A DNA stretch of 64,000 nucleotides. Origin: Polydactylus sextarius (lineage: Eukaryota; Chordata; Actinopteri; Polynemidae). Where the stretch lies: NCBI GenBank assembly GCA_016801845.1, contig CM028912.1:18164001-18228000 (forward strand), given 5' to 3'. Shown here piece by piece: positions 38,938 to 52,075 of this stretch (positions are counted from its first letter, which is position 1; each line of letters opens with the position of its first letter). Made by a program: the position numbers and the translations under genes. The notes beneath the pieces were generated by a model. The model made no database searches. It was not told the origin of the DNA and saw nothing but the letters and a program-made list of their open reading frames with translations.

Positions 38938-40589
38938 GAAAAAGAAAGTGAAAGAACGAAAGAATGAGGAGTCACATTATTGGTCTTTTGGTCTCTAGTG
39001 GGTGATTCTAGCGAGGAGAAGAAAATTTTCTCATTTGCTTGAAGATAATTGCGGCAGTGAGTATTCTGCTGATGCTAAGTTAAGCAGTAATGCACAACAG
39101 GTCATTTTATATGGGAGCCATATTCACCACTGTGGTTTATATCTGCTGGATTCCCTTTTGCGGTTCAGTTCTTCCTCTTCTTGTTTTTTACAGAAACCAC
39201 TGACATAGGAAGCCATTATAGTAAAAGTGAAAAACAATACCTGGTACAGTCTCTTACAGCCCAGGTAGAGTATATTCTGATGTTTTTGTTTTTGTTCAGA
39301 GATGTTCATTTTATTCCCAAAAATTACAGGTTTTTTTTTTTCTTTAAAGAAAAGACCAAAACAGTGAATCGATTTTCAAATAGTTGCCAATCAACTTGTT
39401 TTCTTAACTCCAACACACATTTTACAGTTACTAGTTATACAATGGGAAAGCTACCTATAATAGACTTTAAGCTTACGTATGTTTATAGTGCAGTGTAAAC
39501 AGAAAAAAAATACAGTAGATTGATATTTACACTATTTCGCTTTTAATCTAAATATAGCTTGAATCATCAAAAAGCAGGACAAGCAATATCTGATTATTTT
39601 CATCGACAATGCAAATGAGTTTTCCACTCTCCCTCTAGAGGCCTTCATTGGTGTAGTGTTTTAAATGTAAACATCTGAAGGCTGTTTATTTATGAACTTA
39701 GACATCCAACTCAGGGTGAGTGGGTGAATCCCTTATGGAATTTAAGCACAGGAGGGGGAACTGTGTGTATGCTGAAAGTCTTTGTGTTTTGAGAGTGAAA
39801 CCTAGAGTTGTGTTACGCTTTGGGAAAATCAAGCACAGCTGATGGTTTGTTTACATGAGGGACGCTGATCATTTTGAGAGCTGAGATGGTGAATTGGCAG
39901 TAGAGGGACACTTGATGTGTTTATTTACCCAGTGAAATTGCCTCTACAGGAGCAGGGAGGTAGTGCTCAGATTAAAAGTGCTGCTTCACGGGAAAAAAAA
40001 AAGAAAATAAGATTTTATTGGAGCAAAATTATCTAAATATTACAGTAGATTGGGAGAGAAGAATTATCTTTGAAAATACTGTTTTGAAAATCTGAAACAG
40101 CTTCACAGACATTTTTCTTTTGTCCTCCCCAACATATCCATTATAGTTAGACACAGTTAATCCCTCTTTATTTCTTCTATTTTTGTCAGTCTACCTCTTT
40201 TTTCTTCTTTTTTTTCCCTCCAAAATCCTCTTAAGTATGTGTACTCAACTGCAATGTGCAGGTTAAGATAATGGTGAGTCTCTGAGTCACATCCTGTCCT
40301 CAAAGGGCATCTATTTAGGTCTTTCTCTGTGGAGAAACTGGCGTCCCTGCTTTTATGTCACTGAATTTCTGTTTATTTCTCGTCGGGTTGATAAATGTGG
40401 ATTTAAAAAACATTTCAAAGTAACAATTCTTTCTTGTTTGTTGACTGCATGGTGTTTAATTTTAACACACCCAGACGAACACTGCATGTAGAAAAGAGAA
40501 TTACTACTTTGAGATTTTTTCCTCCACCACCAGTCTAGTTGTACGGATTTGTACTCAAATTCGTGAAGTTTGGCCAAAACATATTGTGT

Positions 40590-41130
40590 GCAGTCACAGC
40601 AACCTTTAACTGTGACCACCAAAATCTAATCAGTTAGTTCTTGCATTTAAGTGACTATTTATGCTGCTATTTATGCAAGTGTTCATTGCTTGAGTCCATG
40701 TGAATGTGTGAACATGCTCACATGTTCACAAAATGTGAGGTCCTAGTAAAAGTTTGTGCTAGGAGACATACTCACTGGGGAGCTTAAGATTTTAATTTTC
40801 AAAAGTTCAACTTCTTTTGTTAGGTCTTGTTTTGTGACTTTTGACCTTAAGCCACCAAACTCTAATAAGCTTTCCTGGTATAACGTGTTCACAAAAATGT
40901 GAGGTTACTTTGACAATCAACCTCTTTGCATTAAAATGTAATAAGCTCATCTTTGAGTCCAAGTAAAACTTTGTGAAAAATATGAAAACAGTTGGTCAGA
41001 GGGAGGCTTAAGATATCACATCCAATGGGTAAAAAATGTTTTGTGAGGTCACAAAAAATCTCATTAGTTTCTCTTTGTGTCTTTCAGTTGTGATCACCAA
41101 CACCTTAGTTCCATAAGCAAGTTAGTCTTT
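40590..41130. repeat. Decayed tandem repeat with 'caccaaa-tctaat' and 'gttcacaaa-tgtgaggt' blocks
   Basis: Block CACCAAAATCTAATCAGTT at 40616 recurs as CACCAAACTCTAATAAGCT at 40853 and in weaker form at about 40932. Block GTTCACAAAATGTGAGGT at 40726 recurs with one extra A at 40886, and GTGAGGTCACAAAAA follows at 41043. TTGAGTCCATGTGAA (about 40690) and TTGAGTCCAAGTAAA (about 40955) are a third pair. This matches a tandem-type repeat family I know from other fish introns ('gaccttgacctttgaccaccaaaatctaatcagtt'). Confidence 0.65.
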
Positions 41131-42290
41131 CATTAGTGTCACTTCACAAGTGACATCTATTGGGGTGAAATGTAACATTCGACTTTGGAGGGAGATTGTT
41201 TACCAGTCTATATGTATTCTTAATGGCTTTGATTATGAGGTTTTACTTACTTGGCATTACTGTAACTGAACTAAACAGATTCATGAAGACATGACAGGCC
41301 CATTAATTAACACACTTGTTTTGCTCTGCAATTTGTAGGACAAATCTTGTCCTACAAAGTTGAACATGTTACATGTAGGTGTCACTTTGCACCACATACC
41401 CTCAACATGATAACAATCATAAGAAAGGAACAGTAAGGAAATGGTGAAATGCTGTTCATTACATATCTACTGTATGTACGTGTTAAACTGAAAAGTCACA
41501 GTGGCTTCTGTCAACATGTTAAGCTGCGATTAATCTATGTATGCAGTTAAGCACATCATCATGTTATATGAAAGCATGAGCGGTCACTTTGGTGTCTAAG
41601 CTTCTTTTCTCAGTTGGAATATTGCCCTGGAATATTTTTTTATTCCCTTCCAGTGCTTTTCACTGCCATGGAAACCTTAGTCAGTGCAACAACACTCTTG
41701 TCAAATTTTCCTGGCAGAATGTAATTCTCATAATTTTTGCTGTCACAGCTCTTCCACACAGTCTAATCAATAATTAACATAAACATGTCTAACATCTTTT
41801 GAGGCAAATCAACAAAGTGCTTCATAAACAATTTATAACTAAATCAATGATTTTATAACAGTGACATAATTGAAAGATATTAAAGAAAGGTGAATATTGG
41901 AGAAAGGCAGGAGCTCATGTATAAAGAATTTGCATTGACTGGCCTATTGTATGTCAGGCGTGGTCTATTGCTGATTTGATGTATAAGGCATGATTAAACA
42001 ATATAATAATGTGAACAATGCATCAAATTATTACATGCAAAGTGAGTATGGCTGTTTGTTGTGACAAACCTTCAGAGAATTATCAAATGACTCAAATGAC
42101 ACCTCATTGTTTACTGTTTTGATTAATTCTCACTAATCTCATATCATCGTTTCCAGCTGTTTTCAGTGTGAAAGCTTGTAAGACCATCTGTACACTGAGA
42201 GCTCAGAACCAAATCGAGGACAAAGTTAGTTGCAGCAGCTAACTGCCTTTAGCAATTGATGTTACACTGTGTATGCTAAAGACAGATAGT
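41131..42290 (+). other. 35-kb intron, plain sequence
   Basis: Nothing recognised; AT-rich with no long repeats. Confidence 0.65.
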
Positions 42291-42379
42291 TACAGTGGTT
42301 TCTGGAAATATTCAAACCTCTTCACTCTGTATTTCATTCCGTTGTAGATTTAACTGTAAATGAATACAATTGGTTCTCC

Positions 42380-42785
42380 TGTGAAAAAATGTCTGCTTAG
42401 GGTTGGCATAGGTAATGTTAGCAGGCCTCCAGTGATGACATGTGCACCTTGGCAGTGGTAATTTGGACAGGAACAAAATTCATATCAGGAGGAGGTTGTG
42501 GTGGATAGATGCCTCAGCAAAACACAGGACTGTTGCTCTGTGCTGTTCATTTTATCCATGAATGTTCTGCAGTGTTAACCACAATTTCATTACTATAACC
42601 AACAACCAATAGTCAACTAACCCAAACCACAATCTTTTCCTTAAATCTAACCAAGCACTGTACACTTGTACCTACATCCAGCCAGTCTATTATCCTTGCT
42701 GTTTATTACTGTGGCTAGGGCAATAAAGATCTGCTATGGGTCTTACCAGATGATTGTAACAATCAACCAGTAAGGGATTACAGTC
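42380..42785. mobile_element. Foreign repeat nested in the old Tc1-like copy
   Basis: This segment separates two adjacent parts of the Tc1 end. It includes AACACAGGACTGTTGCTCTG-like sequence (with one difference) and ACCCAAACCACAATCTTTTC followed by CTTAAATCTAACCAAG, which recall an interspersed repeat I have seen in other fish DNA. Ends and target duplications could not be fixed, so its class is unknown. Confidence 0.5.
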
Positions 42786-43739
42786 AATTACCCATAATGG
42801 CAAAATGACAACCTGCTTTTTCTCAAATATATTAAGAACCAAATACTGACAGCTCATACACATAAAAGTATTCAGACCCTTAATTCTGCACTTCATTGTT
42901 GCAGTTTCTCTCATTCTTCTTGTCAGAAGCTCTTAGCCTGTGTCACATTAAATTGGAAATGTCAGTCAACTGCCATCTTCAGTCTCTCCACAGATCTTTT
43001 TTTGGATTTAAGTCTGGGTTTTGTTTTAGCCACTCAAAGACAGTCGTAGATTTGTCCAAAGCCTCTCTGGCACTGTTATGGCTGTGTGCTTCAGGTCATG
43101 GCTGTGTTAAAAGGTGAACACTTTCACCAGTCTCAGGTTGTGTACACTTTAGAAAAGGTATTCTTCAATAAGTTCTTAGTATGTGGCTGTATTCATCCCT
43201 CCCTCCTTACCTCATCATAGCATGATACTACCAGCACCATGGTTCATTGTAGGAATATTAACCAGTTGATTAGCAGTGCCTACTGTATGTCATGACATTG
43301 TGTTTGGTGTCCTGCCAAAAAGCATTCTTGTGAAATTTGTCTCTGAGAATCAGATTTGAGATTTAAGTGCTGTTTGGCAGACTCCAAACCAGTTGTCATA
43401 TGTCTTCTACTCAAAGTAGCTTCTGTCTAGTCTTTCTACCATAAGGGTATGATTGCTGGAGTGTTGCTGGGATAGTCATCCTTCCAGGATTATTATCTGT
43501 GCCAAGGGCCTCTGAAAATAGTGACCATTGGGGTCTCGACTACCTCATTTACTAAGGCCACTGTTGGTTACTCGGGTTGTCCAGATCACCAACTGGTTCC
43601 AAACTTCAATTTCTCAGTGATTTTGGCCTGTGTGCTTCTGGAAACACTCATAGGTTTAGAAAAGGATTTCTATCTTCCATCTCTGATCTGTACCTGACCA
43701 CAAATTTATTGTGGAGAGTTCCTTGGACTGCATTTATTG

Positions 43740-43767
43740 TTTTTTTTTTTTTGTTTTTTTTTTTTTT
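43740..43767. repeat. Poly-T tract
   Basis: Two T runs of 12 and about 13 bases with one G between them, inside the decayed Tc1-like copy just beyond its start codon. Confidence 0.9.
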
Positions 43768-43890
43768 GTCTTGACATTTAACGAGAATTGTGGGAACTTG
43801 CCTATACAAGTCTCCAACATATTCAAACGCGCAGACAGTTTGCCACAGATGAACTAAATTCTAAACATATCCAAGTATACTTAAAGCAAA

Positions 43891-46800
43891 CAAAAAAATC
43901 TTTGACTGTTAAGTGGCTACTTTCTATAGTCTCTTTCTCTAAAGGAGCCATGGTTTTCTAAGAGACTAATGCAGGTATAAGCTGTGTCACGACTCACTTA
44001 TTTTAATAGTAAAATATGAAGTGTATCATGCTGTATATTGTAGTGATGCACAAACTACATAACTTTGCTGTATTATGCTGTGTTATTGTTCGTTCCTGTG
44101 CAGAATATGCAGTCAGATATCTGGGCCAATGGCCACTGCCTCTTGAATTTTCTCATCATCCCTCCGTTCATATCCACCCCTCCTTGATATGGATTTATTC
44201 TTCCTCCCTTTTTACAGCTCCTTTCCTCTCGCTGGTCTGGTTCCCACTCCTGTATTCCCTGTAGCTCTGTGTTTAGCCCTGGCCAATCCTCTCTGGTGGT
44301 CTTGTGCACACAGGATTAGCCATCGGCTCTTAGTTTTCTCTTCCTCTTCCACCCCTGAGACCAAACCCTGCCACTGTTCACCCACCGTCCGGCTGTCCAA
44401 GGCTCTTCTCCAACACTCAGCGGTATGAGATTGGCCCCACAGGCTGGAGGTGAGATTAGACGTAGCGTGGTAGGGCTCAGTGGGCAGCCAGCTGACACCA
44501 GTGAAGTCAGTACAGAGTAGTTGCAGGCAGGAAGCTGACATTTCCTGAGACTTTCAGTCACCGATGCATAATGGAACAAGCAGGTGATGGAGACAGAGGG
44601 GGCAATGCTGTGCCAAGATCACCAGTGAGTGTGTTTACCCAAAGCGGGAAGGCTCAGAGAGGAGTCACTACATCTGAGAATGTCAGGTGAATGTCTCTTT
44701 AAAGATGTTGTTTGTGTGCATATGTTGTTCTTTTGCAAAGTAAATATATCATAAATAATTTTACATCAACTTATAAAGTATACATCATAATGTTGGCCCA
44801 TGGAGCTTGTTGCTTCACTGTAGTGTACAGCTAAAATAAAGTCAAGAAAAGAAAAATAAACACAATCAGGCTGCACAGAGGCTCCCAAACAAAAATGAGT
44901 ATTGATTTTCAAATGAATGGATATTTGGCATTTTGAATGTTTCTTGGCCTGGTTGTCCTCCAGGCCTGTATAATTGTACATTGTTAATCATGTTGGTTTT
45001 TTCTGATTTTTCAAGTTTGCTCTTATACAAAATTGCAATGCCATAATTTGACAGCATAGTTTATGAAACATTTCCACAGCAGCAACTACCCTGGGGTAGA
45101 CAGGGAACTGAATCTACTGTCTTTGTTCTGTACATTCTGAATTTGTGAGGTTACTTGTAGTGCAGTAGGAGAATTGCGCTATTGTTTCAGGGATGAACTT
45201 ACATATGGCTGCCAACACTTGATTTGTCCAAGTTAAAGAGCTGAACTCTCAGTTGAAATTTGGAACGGGTCTTTGCTGAAAGAGTCAATTGCTCCCTAGG
45301 TTGATGGAGAGTTGCTGCCCTGTGTGTAGGAGTTTAAGAATGTGAACGTTGTGTTCATGAGTCAGGGTAGGATGGAACAGGAGACTGACCCACACCTATG
45401 ATCATCAACATTATAATTAATCTGGTGTTGGTTTTGTCCAACTAATAAATGTAAGTCCAATATTGAAGCCCTTTTTAGCTTTGGTCCTCCTAAGGGAAAA
45501 ACCTAGCTTTTGCTCCACTATATTCACCAGCTATTCATTAATGCTGTCGATCTGCAGTTTGGTGATGAGAAGATAGAGTACACAGTGTTTATCAGAGCTG
45601 TTTTCTTTTTTTTACTGAGAACATCTGTGAGCTGCAGCCCGAAACAATATGAGAATGGTGAGTATGAATAGGAAAATAAATTGCAGGCTGAAAAGAAAAA
45701 ACAAACAAACCCATTTGCTGAGAGATGCTGAAACATTCTGTAAAGCTTAGATGAACTACAGAGATGGTTGCTAATTCTCTGTGGGCTTGCCTCTATCAGC
45801 AACAAGTCCAAATAGCCTTGATTTATTGTTGACATAAAAATATTTGTTATATCTGGTCCAAAATGTAAAGATTTGCACAGGCTTCAAACAGAAAATACGT
45901 CACACAGCTTTAAGCATCAAAAAATCAGTAATCTTTGCATCTTTGAATCAAAAGTAGTAGCAGGGATAGTAGCAAAGCTATTCACACTGGTTGCATGATA
46001 TCATTCTGTTTCATGTCAACTGTTTCAACAACCAAACCACCAATTCCTTCATACCTTTGTTAGTAGAATAGTTCTTCATGTTTATTAAAGTCTTTTCTTT
46101 TACCTTTACTGAGATTGTATTTGAATATGTGGTAGTACATGACTGCAACATAAGTGACTCACAATAACATAATTTGCGATGTGTTTTTTGATTGTTTCAT
46201 ATCTGCACTTAACCTTACTGACAGCATATAAGTCTCTCATTTTTGTGTGATGGAAATATTTCCCAAGCACTCAAGCAAATTCTTGCAGCGCTGCCTACTA
46301 AAGTGACACAACAGATGTCTCTCCCAGCACTTTGAAAGCTCTGATGCAGAGACACACAGCAAATACCTACGAAGTGAGTCAAGTCAAGCGTCTAAATATC
46401 TCATAGCAATAAGTAGATGTAATATGTAGTAATATGAAATGACTTATCATATATTGAAAGTTCAGGTGAGCACAAAAGCTTTTTAGTAGTCGCTTCCTTT
46501 CTGGCTAGTTATTGCTGATAGCTTGCTCAGTGTGTGTGAAAGAGATTTCTTTGCAAATCCACTTGAAATCTAAGCTCCAAGATCAAACTTACTCAAACTT
46601 TTTTTTTTTTTTTTGCACTGAAATTCCTGTAAGTATATATATATATATATAGGTCTTTGTGGGATAGAAGGGTCAGTTTTAATTTGTTAATGAGCGGATA
46701 TTGGAGATGTGAGATTATTTTTTTTTTTCCAGTAACTCAATTTCTGTAAAGGCATTATCGCTGCTCCAGGGGCACTGGTAACCTTCGTCTGACATGTTCA

Positions 46801-49619
46801 TACAATCACACAAAATATTCATATGTTGGTGTTAAAATTGTATTTTATCATTTGATTTCCAAACTGGAGAGTAACCAGCATAATCTGTTTTACTGTCATG
46901 TATTTACCTTTTGTTCATACACACACGCAAACACACATATTGACTTGACACCAACTGAAGCCTGATGTTGAACCCTCACGCTGAATGTAACAGGCATAAT
47001 CCCCACCGTATCATTCATTCAAGCATAATAATTGCCAAAATTTTCAGCCTGTGCTCATAGCTACAGTGATTCACACAAAAGCACAAAAATAAAAGCACAC
47101 ACATCTAGTTCTCTGGCTGTCTTCCTGTATCATTTTATCATCTCCTCTGTCTGACTGAGGGATATACGTACATACAGAAACAGATTCAAAAGGTCCGGTT
47201 TGGTGCTACTCTTTTTTTTTTTTTTTTTTCAAAAAAAAGATTGATCACATAATGCTGTTGGGAAATTATTTTAAAAATAGCTAAATGTTGGCTCTTGAAA
47301 ACTCCAGAGCCTAAGTAAAACAAGTGACACCTGTCACCTTTGCTGCAAGTTAATTCAAAGCTACTGCATGAGAATGATTAAGTACTTGAGTGTATGAAAA
47401 AAAAAAAAACTTTTATTATGTGCTGTTGTCATCATGTGCTACTCAGCAACTGAACAATAGCCACTTGTGATGCAGCTGGAAAGCACTTGCAACATGAAAC
47501 AGTTAAATAAGCCCTTAGAGCTAGCTGGTACAAGCACCCATCAAATGATACAGTATATAATTGCTTTGCTGGTCAAATGTAGCACAGCATTAGCTTACAG
47601 AAACAGATATTATTCAACTGATGTCTTGTTTGTTTGCCATGAGATTTACCACTGACAAGAAGATGAGTTGGGGTCTGGTGTAATGCCAGCTCCTCAGAAG
47701 GACAAACATACAGTAAGCAGCAAAATATGGATGGATTTGTCTCAGGTTCTGACTGAGGCTAGATGTTAGCTTTTATTGTTTATCTTTTAAGCTTTAGTCA
47801 AAACCAAGATAGCTGTTGATTCCCCATGTGGTCTTTATGCTAAGCCAAGTTGAGCTAGTGTGTCCCAGCTAACAAGGACATGAGAGTTCTTTCAATTACT
47901 TCTAAGAAAAGTCTTCTTTCACACATGACATTAACATGTGTCTCAGGTGATTTGATCACAAATTAAGCGATCAGATCAGACAGCTATTAAGTAGATCAAT
48001 TCATACCTGGCATTAACATATTCCTATATGTATCTTAAATGACCACTTGTAATAAGATCTCAATACAACAATACAATTTCATTTTTAACTGATGTATGGC
48101 AACCTTGCTTTTCCTGTTTGCTAAAAAGAAAACACTGGATTCTTTGACACATTCCAGCTTAAACAAGTAGCCAAATATGTTTGATACTCTTGTAATATAT
48201 TCCCTTTTGGCCTTTTGAAATGTTCAGTCAATGACAAAGGCAGCCCACACAATTCAAGTGATTGAGTACCAACTGATTGAGTACAAAATGAGTACATGCT
48301 TCAGTCATGACTTTTTATTGAGTACAGTAGGCGGAAGCACATACTCATTAGGACAGATGAATGTTATTGTCAGTATGAAAGTACTTCAGTGTGGCCCAAG
48401 ACACATTATAATGTACATATTGCTAAAAGAATGGATACCACATACCCACAGGTGTTTCTGCTTAGTGCTTGGTTAGGTCACTTCTCAGCATTGGGGATGT
48501 GAGACTGCAGTTGATTGACATCTTTACATGGCAGGACAATTTATACCTGTGTTGTTATTAGTCCGTCAAGTTTGGTGACTTCTTTAAATTTACTGCATAG
48601 GACTGTGAATACAGAATGTTCAAATTCAATATGTGGGTGTTTGTAGTAACTTGGAGTTAAATTGTTGCTCATCTATTGTGTTTGAAAGATTGTTGCTTCT
48701 ATAAATCCATTTTTTAACATACTATCACAATGAAATTAATTCTTAGTACCTATCCACTGGAACTCTAAACTGTTACATAGGTCAATGTGGGCGACTATTG
48801 ACCACTGCAAGACACATGGGACAGGTTATTTTTTGCTCGACCATTCAACAAAGAGGACAACACAATTGCCCAGAAGGGTGGATAGAAAAAAATGAGAGAC
48901 AGAGAAAAAAAGAACATTTGCTATTCCCTGCAAGTTCATTCTAGTATATTCTCCACATTGTGCCGGGACTTGGAGAGTAAATATGCCAAGGTTAAAGAGC
49001 CTAGCTGGTAGTGCAGGCAGAGAGGGAAATTAATTAAATTTCCAACAAGCATGCTGATGTGAGATATGAGTAGGAAATTCAAAATCATTGTGCCCTGTGT
49101 GTACAAGGACAAAATGGAGTAACAGAGGGAAGGAGAAAGAGACAAAAACACTTAGCCAAATAATGGCAACAGTTGCATTTTGATGATATGGTACCATCTG
49201 CCCTCATTCATGTAGTCAGCTTCAAAGTCTTGTGTCTTTGTGTATTGGCTCTCAGTGTATTTACATGCAATAAACAAAATATGAAAAACATTCTGTACAT
49301 GTGATGAATAAACATGATAAGACAATCATTAATAGTCCAGTAGGGAAAAACTACAATGGGCACAGCATATAATGTCTATATACAAATCAACTATTAGTGA
49401 ACAGATGTTGTAAGGTGTCAGAGAGTGCTCAAGTAGATGTTGGTTGTAAGTTGGTAGTGCAAGCGAATTTATATATATATATATAATAGGTAGTTAAATA
49501 AAATATGTTCATAGATATGACTATGTTGAGGTTACATGGCCCTTTTTGTGTTTAAATTGAAATTGATGAATGATATGTGCATTTTTCTGCACAATGTGAG
49601 TGTAAAACTAATATATATA
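43891..49619 (+). other. 35-kb intron, between Tc1 relic and LINE relic
   Basis: No exon recognised. It has short T runs (46599-46614, 47212-47229) and short AT microsatellites (46634-46652, 49469-49486). Pyrimidine-rich stretch 44140-44430 gives overlapping low-complexity open frames on both strands. Nothing else can be named. Confidence 0.65.
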
Positions 49620-50435
49620 TAATATTAAGTTGGGTGTCTTGGTATCAGAGTGTGAGTTGTTGTGTCTGGATGTTTCAGCATACAGTATTTTGCAGTGTCT
49701 AACACAGGGCAGGAGTTCTAACAGGCTACATCCAGGTAGTGCTTTCTGATTTTGGAGGTGTAAAAATTCTGGAGAGTGGTCCGGTTGGCACCAGTGCTTT
49801 TCATTGTAGCCTGCACTCATCCCATGAAGTTGCCAAACCAAATCAGACAGTAACAGATGTGCAGAGAACTGACTTGCTGATAGAACTGGATCAGCAGCTC
49901 CTGAGGTAGATTGCATAGGACTGCATCGGACTGTGACTTTCCTGAGTTGGGTCAGGAAGTTCATCCTCTGCCGCACCATTTTGATGAGGTCCTGACACCC
50001 AAGGATTCCACAGCTGACACATTGCTGTAAAGTGAGGGGGGCAGTGTTGGTAGGTTTCTACTGAAGTCCATTCCAAGTTGTTGCATTTGCATTGACAGTT
50101 CTTCTGCCTCACATCTGTGCACAGAGCATCTCATTTGAAGGTGATGACTGTTGTGTCAGGATTTTAAAAGATGGGTCTCCTGTAGCATAGAATAAGATGA
50201 GCAGTGGGGAGAACTGACTGTCCTGCTGCTTGAAGTTGGTGACAAGTGGAGATGGTACAGTAAGATGGGGATGGATTTCTGAGATGATGTGTTGAATACA
50301 GAGTTGAAATATACAAAGAGATCTTTGCATGTGTCCCTGCAGCACCACCACTCAGCAGTATGTACTCCAGCTCCATTTTGACTTTATCATCTGCTGACCT
50401 GTTTGTGGGCCCTTGATGTCCTTTAGATGGACCAC

Positions 50436-50927
50436 TTAGCACCACTGAAAGGACTTCATTTCCACAAACATTAAGGCAACAGACCTGTTGTCACTGGGTG
50501 CAATGTTGAAGGAGCTTTTGGAGAGTGGGAATGTAGGGTATTTGAAGCAAGAATGGGATGTGATACAGCTCCAGAGTTCTGAGTGAAAATGGGGGGGCCC
50601 GCTACTAAGTGCAGACTTTGAGGCAGGGGGGGCGATACGCTGTCTGGGCCTGGTGCCTCCCTGATCTTCTGTCTCTGAAAGAGCCAATAGGCATGCATCC
50701 TCTTTGCAGATCTGGAGTGCAGGTGAGGAGTCGGTGGGGAGGGCCAACATGACTGCAGGAGGTGCAGATGAAAGAATGATGTCTGAGATGGAACAGGTCA
50801 GGGGTGTGAATGTGGATTTATGAAACTTACAACAAAACACATTCAAGTCATTAGCCAGATGGTCCTCCACAGTGTGTGTGTGGGGGATGGTTTCCTGTAG
50901 CTGGTGGTGTCCTGCAGGTCTCTCCAC
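50436..50927 (-). pseudogene. LINE reverse transcriptase fragment
   Basis: This is the longest open stretch of the relic (163 codons). It covers LANDLNVFCCKFHKS at its start and SDNRSVALMFVEMKSFQW at its end. The middle (KAPGPD-type motif) is in another frame, 50471-50698, so at least two frameshifts fall within it. It is not a host gene. Confidence 0.8.
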
Positions 50928-51373
50928 ACTACTGTTGTTGAGTTGTTTTTCAGCTTTTCCACATAGATTCTTTTTGCTTCTCTGATATCCGCTATCGATG
51001 ACATTCTGGCCTTGTTGTTCCCGTCCCCACTTCTATAGGCCTTCTCTTTGGCTTGGCAGAGCTGCCTGAGTTTGGCTGTAAATCAGGCTTGTTGTTGGAG
51101 TAAATCAGTGAGCACACACACATCCACACAAAAACTGGTGTACAATGCCTGGGTGTCAGTGAGTTAATGCAGGTCTGAAGTTGCAGGCTCAAAAACACCT
51201 TTCGATCACTGCCCTTTTAACTCCAGCTTTGCCTTGTTGGTCCATGTCCTCATGGCCTTGACCAGAGGCTTTTCGGTTGCCTGTGTTTCCATCATTGTTT
51301 AGTTATGATAGGAACTAAGTTTATCTGGTAATGTCAGTGGCACTGTTTTATCCAGCATGGTACATCTAATATA

Positions 51374-51660
51374 TTATCTGTATTTTTGTGGTTCAAGGCT
51401 AAGGTCAAGACAGAGTCTGGATGTTTCTTCTATGGTGATTATCTGATAATAAAACCCAGGCTTGAGCTGGTTTGCAAACCAGAATAAGAGATAACAACTT
51501 CCATGGAGAATGGGAAATGTTAACAGTTTGGTTTTTTTTACAGGAGTTTGTGAGTTTGACCTGCACATTTTTCTTGACGATGTAGCAACTGTCCACCAAC
51601 CTTCGTTTTTGTAAAGAGCAAATTCCACCTCGTTTTCCCCAATTACCCCATTAGGTGGAG
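51374..51660 (-). pseudogene. LINE endonuclease fragment
   Basis: 84 open codons on the minus strand. The pattern FALYKNEGWWTV-KKMCRSN followed by a hydrophobic stretch matches the middle of an APE-type endonuclease domain of fish LINEs (family usually GGGVCFYIN and then a W). It is isolated from the reverse transcriptase part by stops. Confidence 0.6.
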
Positions 51661-52075
51661 CGCTCAGTGGAGATAGAAAACCAGGCAGCTATAATGAGCT
51701 GTCTGGGATGGATTCACCAAGTCAGCTTTCAGTGAAGCAAAAGGCAGCCAAGCATGAAAAGGGTAGAGTTTGTTCTGTAGATGAGCGGCAGTTCATCCAT
51801 TTTGTTGACTAGAGAACAGAGATTCACCTGGTGAACGGACGGGAGTCCCTACTGTCTTAACTTCATCCAGCAGAGCATCAAGGAGTCCCATCAAACAGTG
51901 ACACTTCCCCAACCAAAATCTCCATTAAATATGCATGGCAGAGACAGAAAGTAAAAAGTAATGAAAAAGTAGTGAAAGTAAAAATATTGCAGTGCCAAAA
52001 GGTGTAACAAAAACAAAAACAGTGAAAGTTGAGAGCGACAAGACCCGAGGCAGCTATTCACAGTGCCATCTTGTT

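Larger units (their letters stand above)
35822..40589 (+). other. 35-kb intron, TG-repeat-rich part
   Basis: No exon recognised. It contains three TG microsatellites (37540, 37590, 38061) and a poly-A run (38914). The histidine/threonine-rich open frames on the minus strand are translations of these repeats. The rest is unremarkable intron. Confidence 0.65.
42291..43890 (-). mobile_element. Old antisense Tc1-like transposon, decayed
   Basis: The plus-strand left end TACAGTGGTTTCTGGAAATA continues with TTCAAACCTCTTCACT, matching the terminal repeat of a widespread fish Tc1-like family. A second stretch of the same end region, AAGTATTCAGACCC, is at about 42868. On the minus strand transposase traces run from a start-like ATG (about 43728) giving MQSKELS, down through HSHDLKHTA, where the family has QQDNDPKHTA, at about 43080-43110. 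Many stops and frameshifts interrupt it. The far terminal repeat is not recognisable beyond about 43890. About 400 bases near the left end (42380-42785) do not belong to the family and look inserted. Confidence 0.8.
49620..52075 (-). mobile_element. Antisense non-LTR retrotransposon (LINE) relic, L2/Rex1-like
   Basis: On the minus strand the parts occur in the order of a LINE open reading frame. Near 51380-51660 is an endonuclease-type segment (YKNEGWW, then KKMCRSNSQTP-like). Near 50940-51060 is a basic EAKRIYVEKL region. Near 50640-50690 is RQKIREAPGPDSVSPP, the start of reverse transcriptase. Near 50430-50580 are CFKYPTFPLSK and NRSVALMFVEMKSF. After 50120 come NNLEWTSVET and later C-terminal pieces to 49620. 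The pieces are in different frames with stops between them, and the catalytic FADD box is not found where expected (about 50150-50200). Clade is uncertain; both limits are approximate. Confidence 0.8.

Noticed and set aside
50436..50927. 163-codon minus-strand frame considered as a host gene
   Set aside because: Its blocks match LINE reverse transcriptase and are split among frames.
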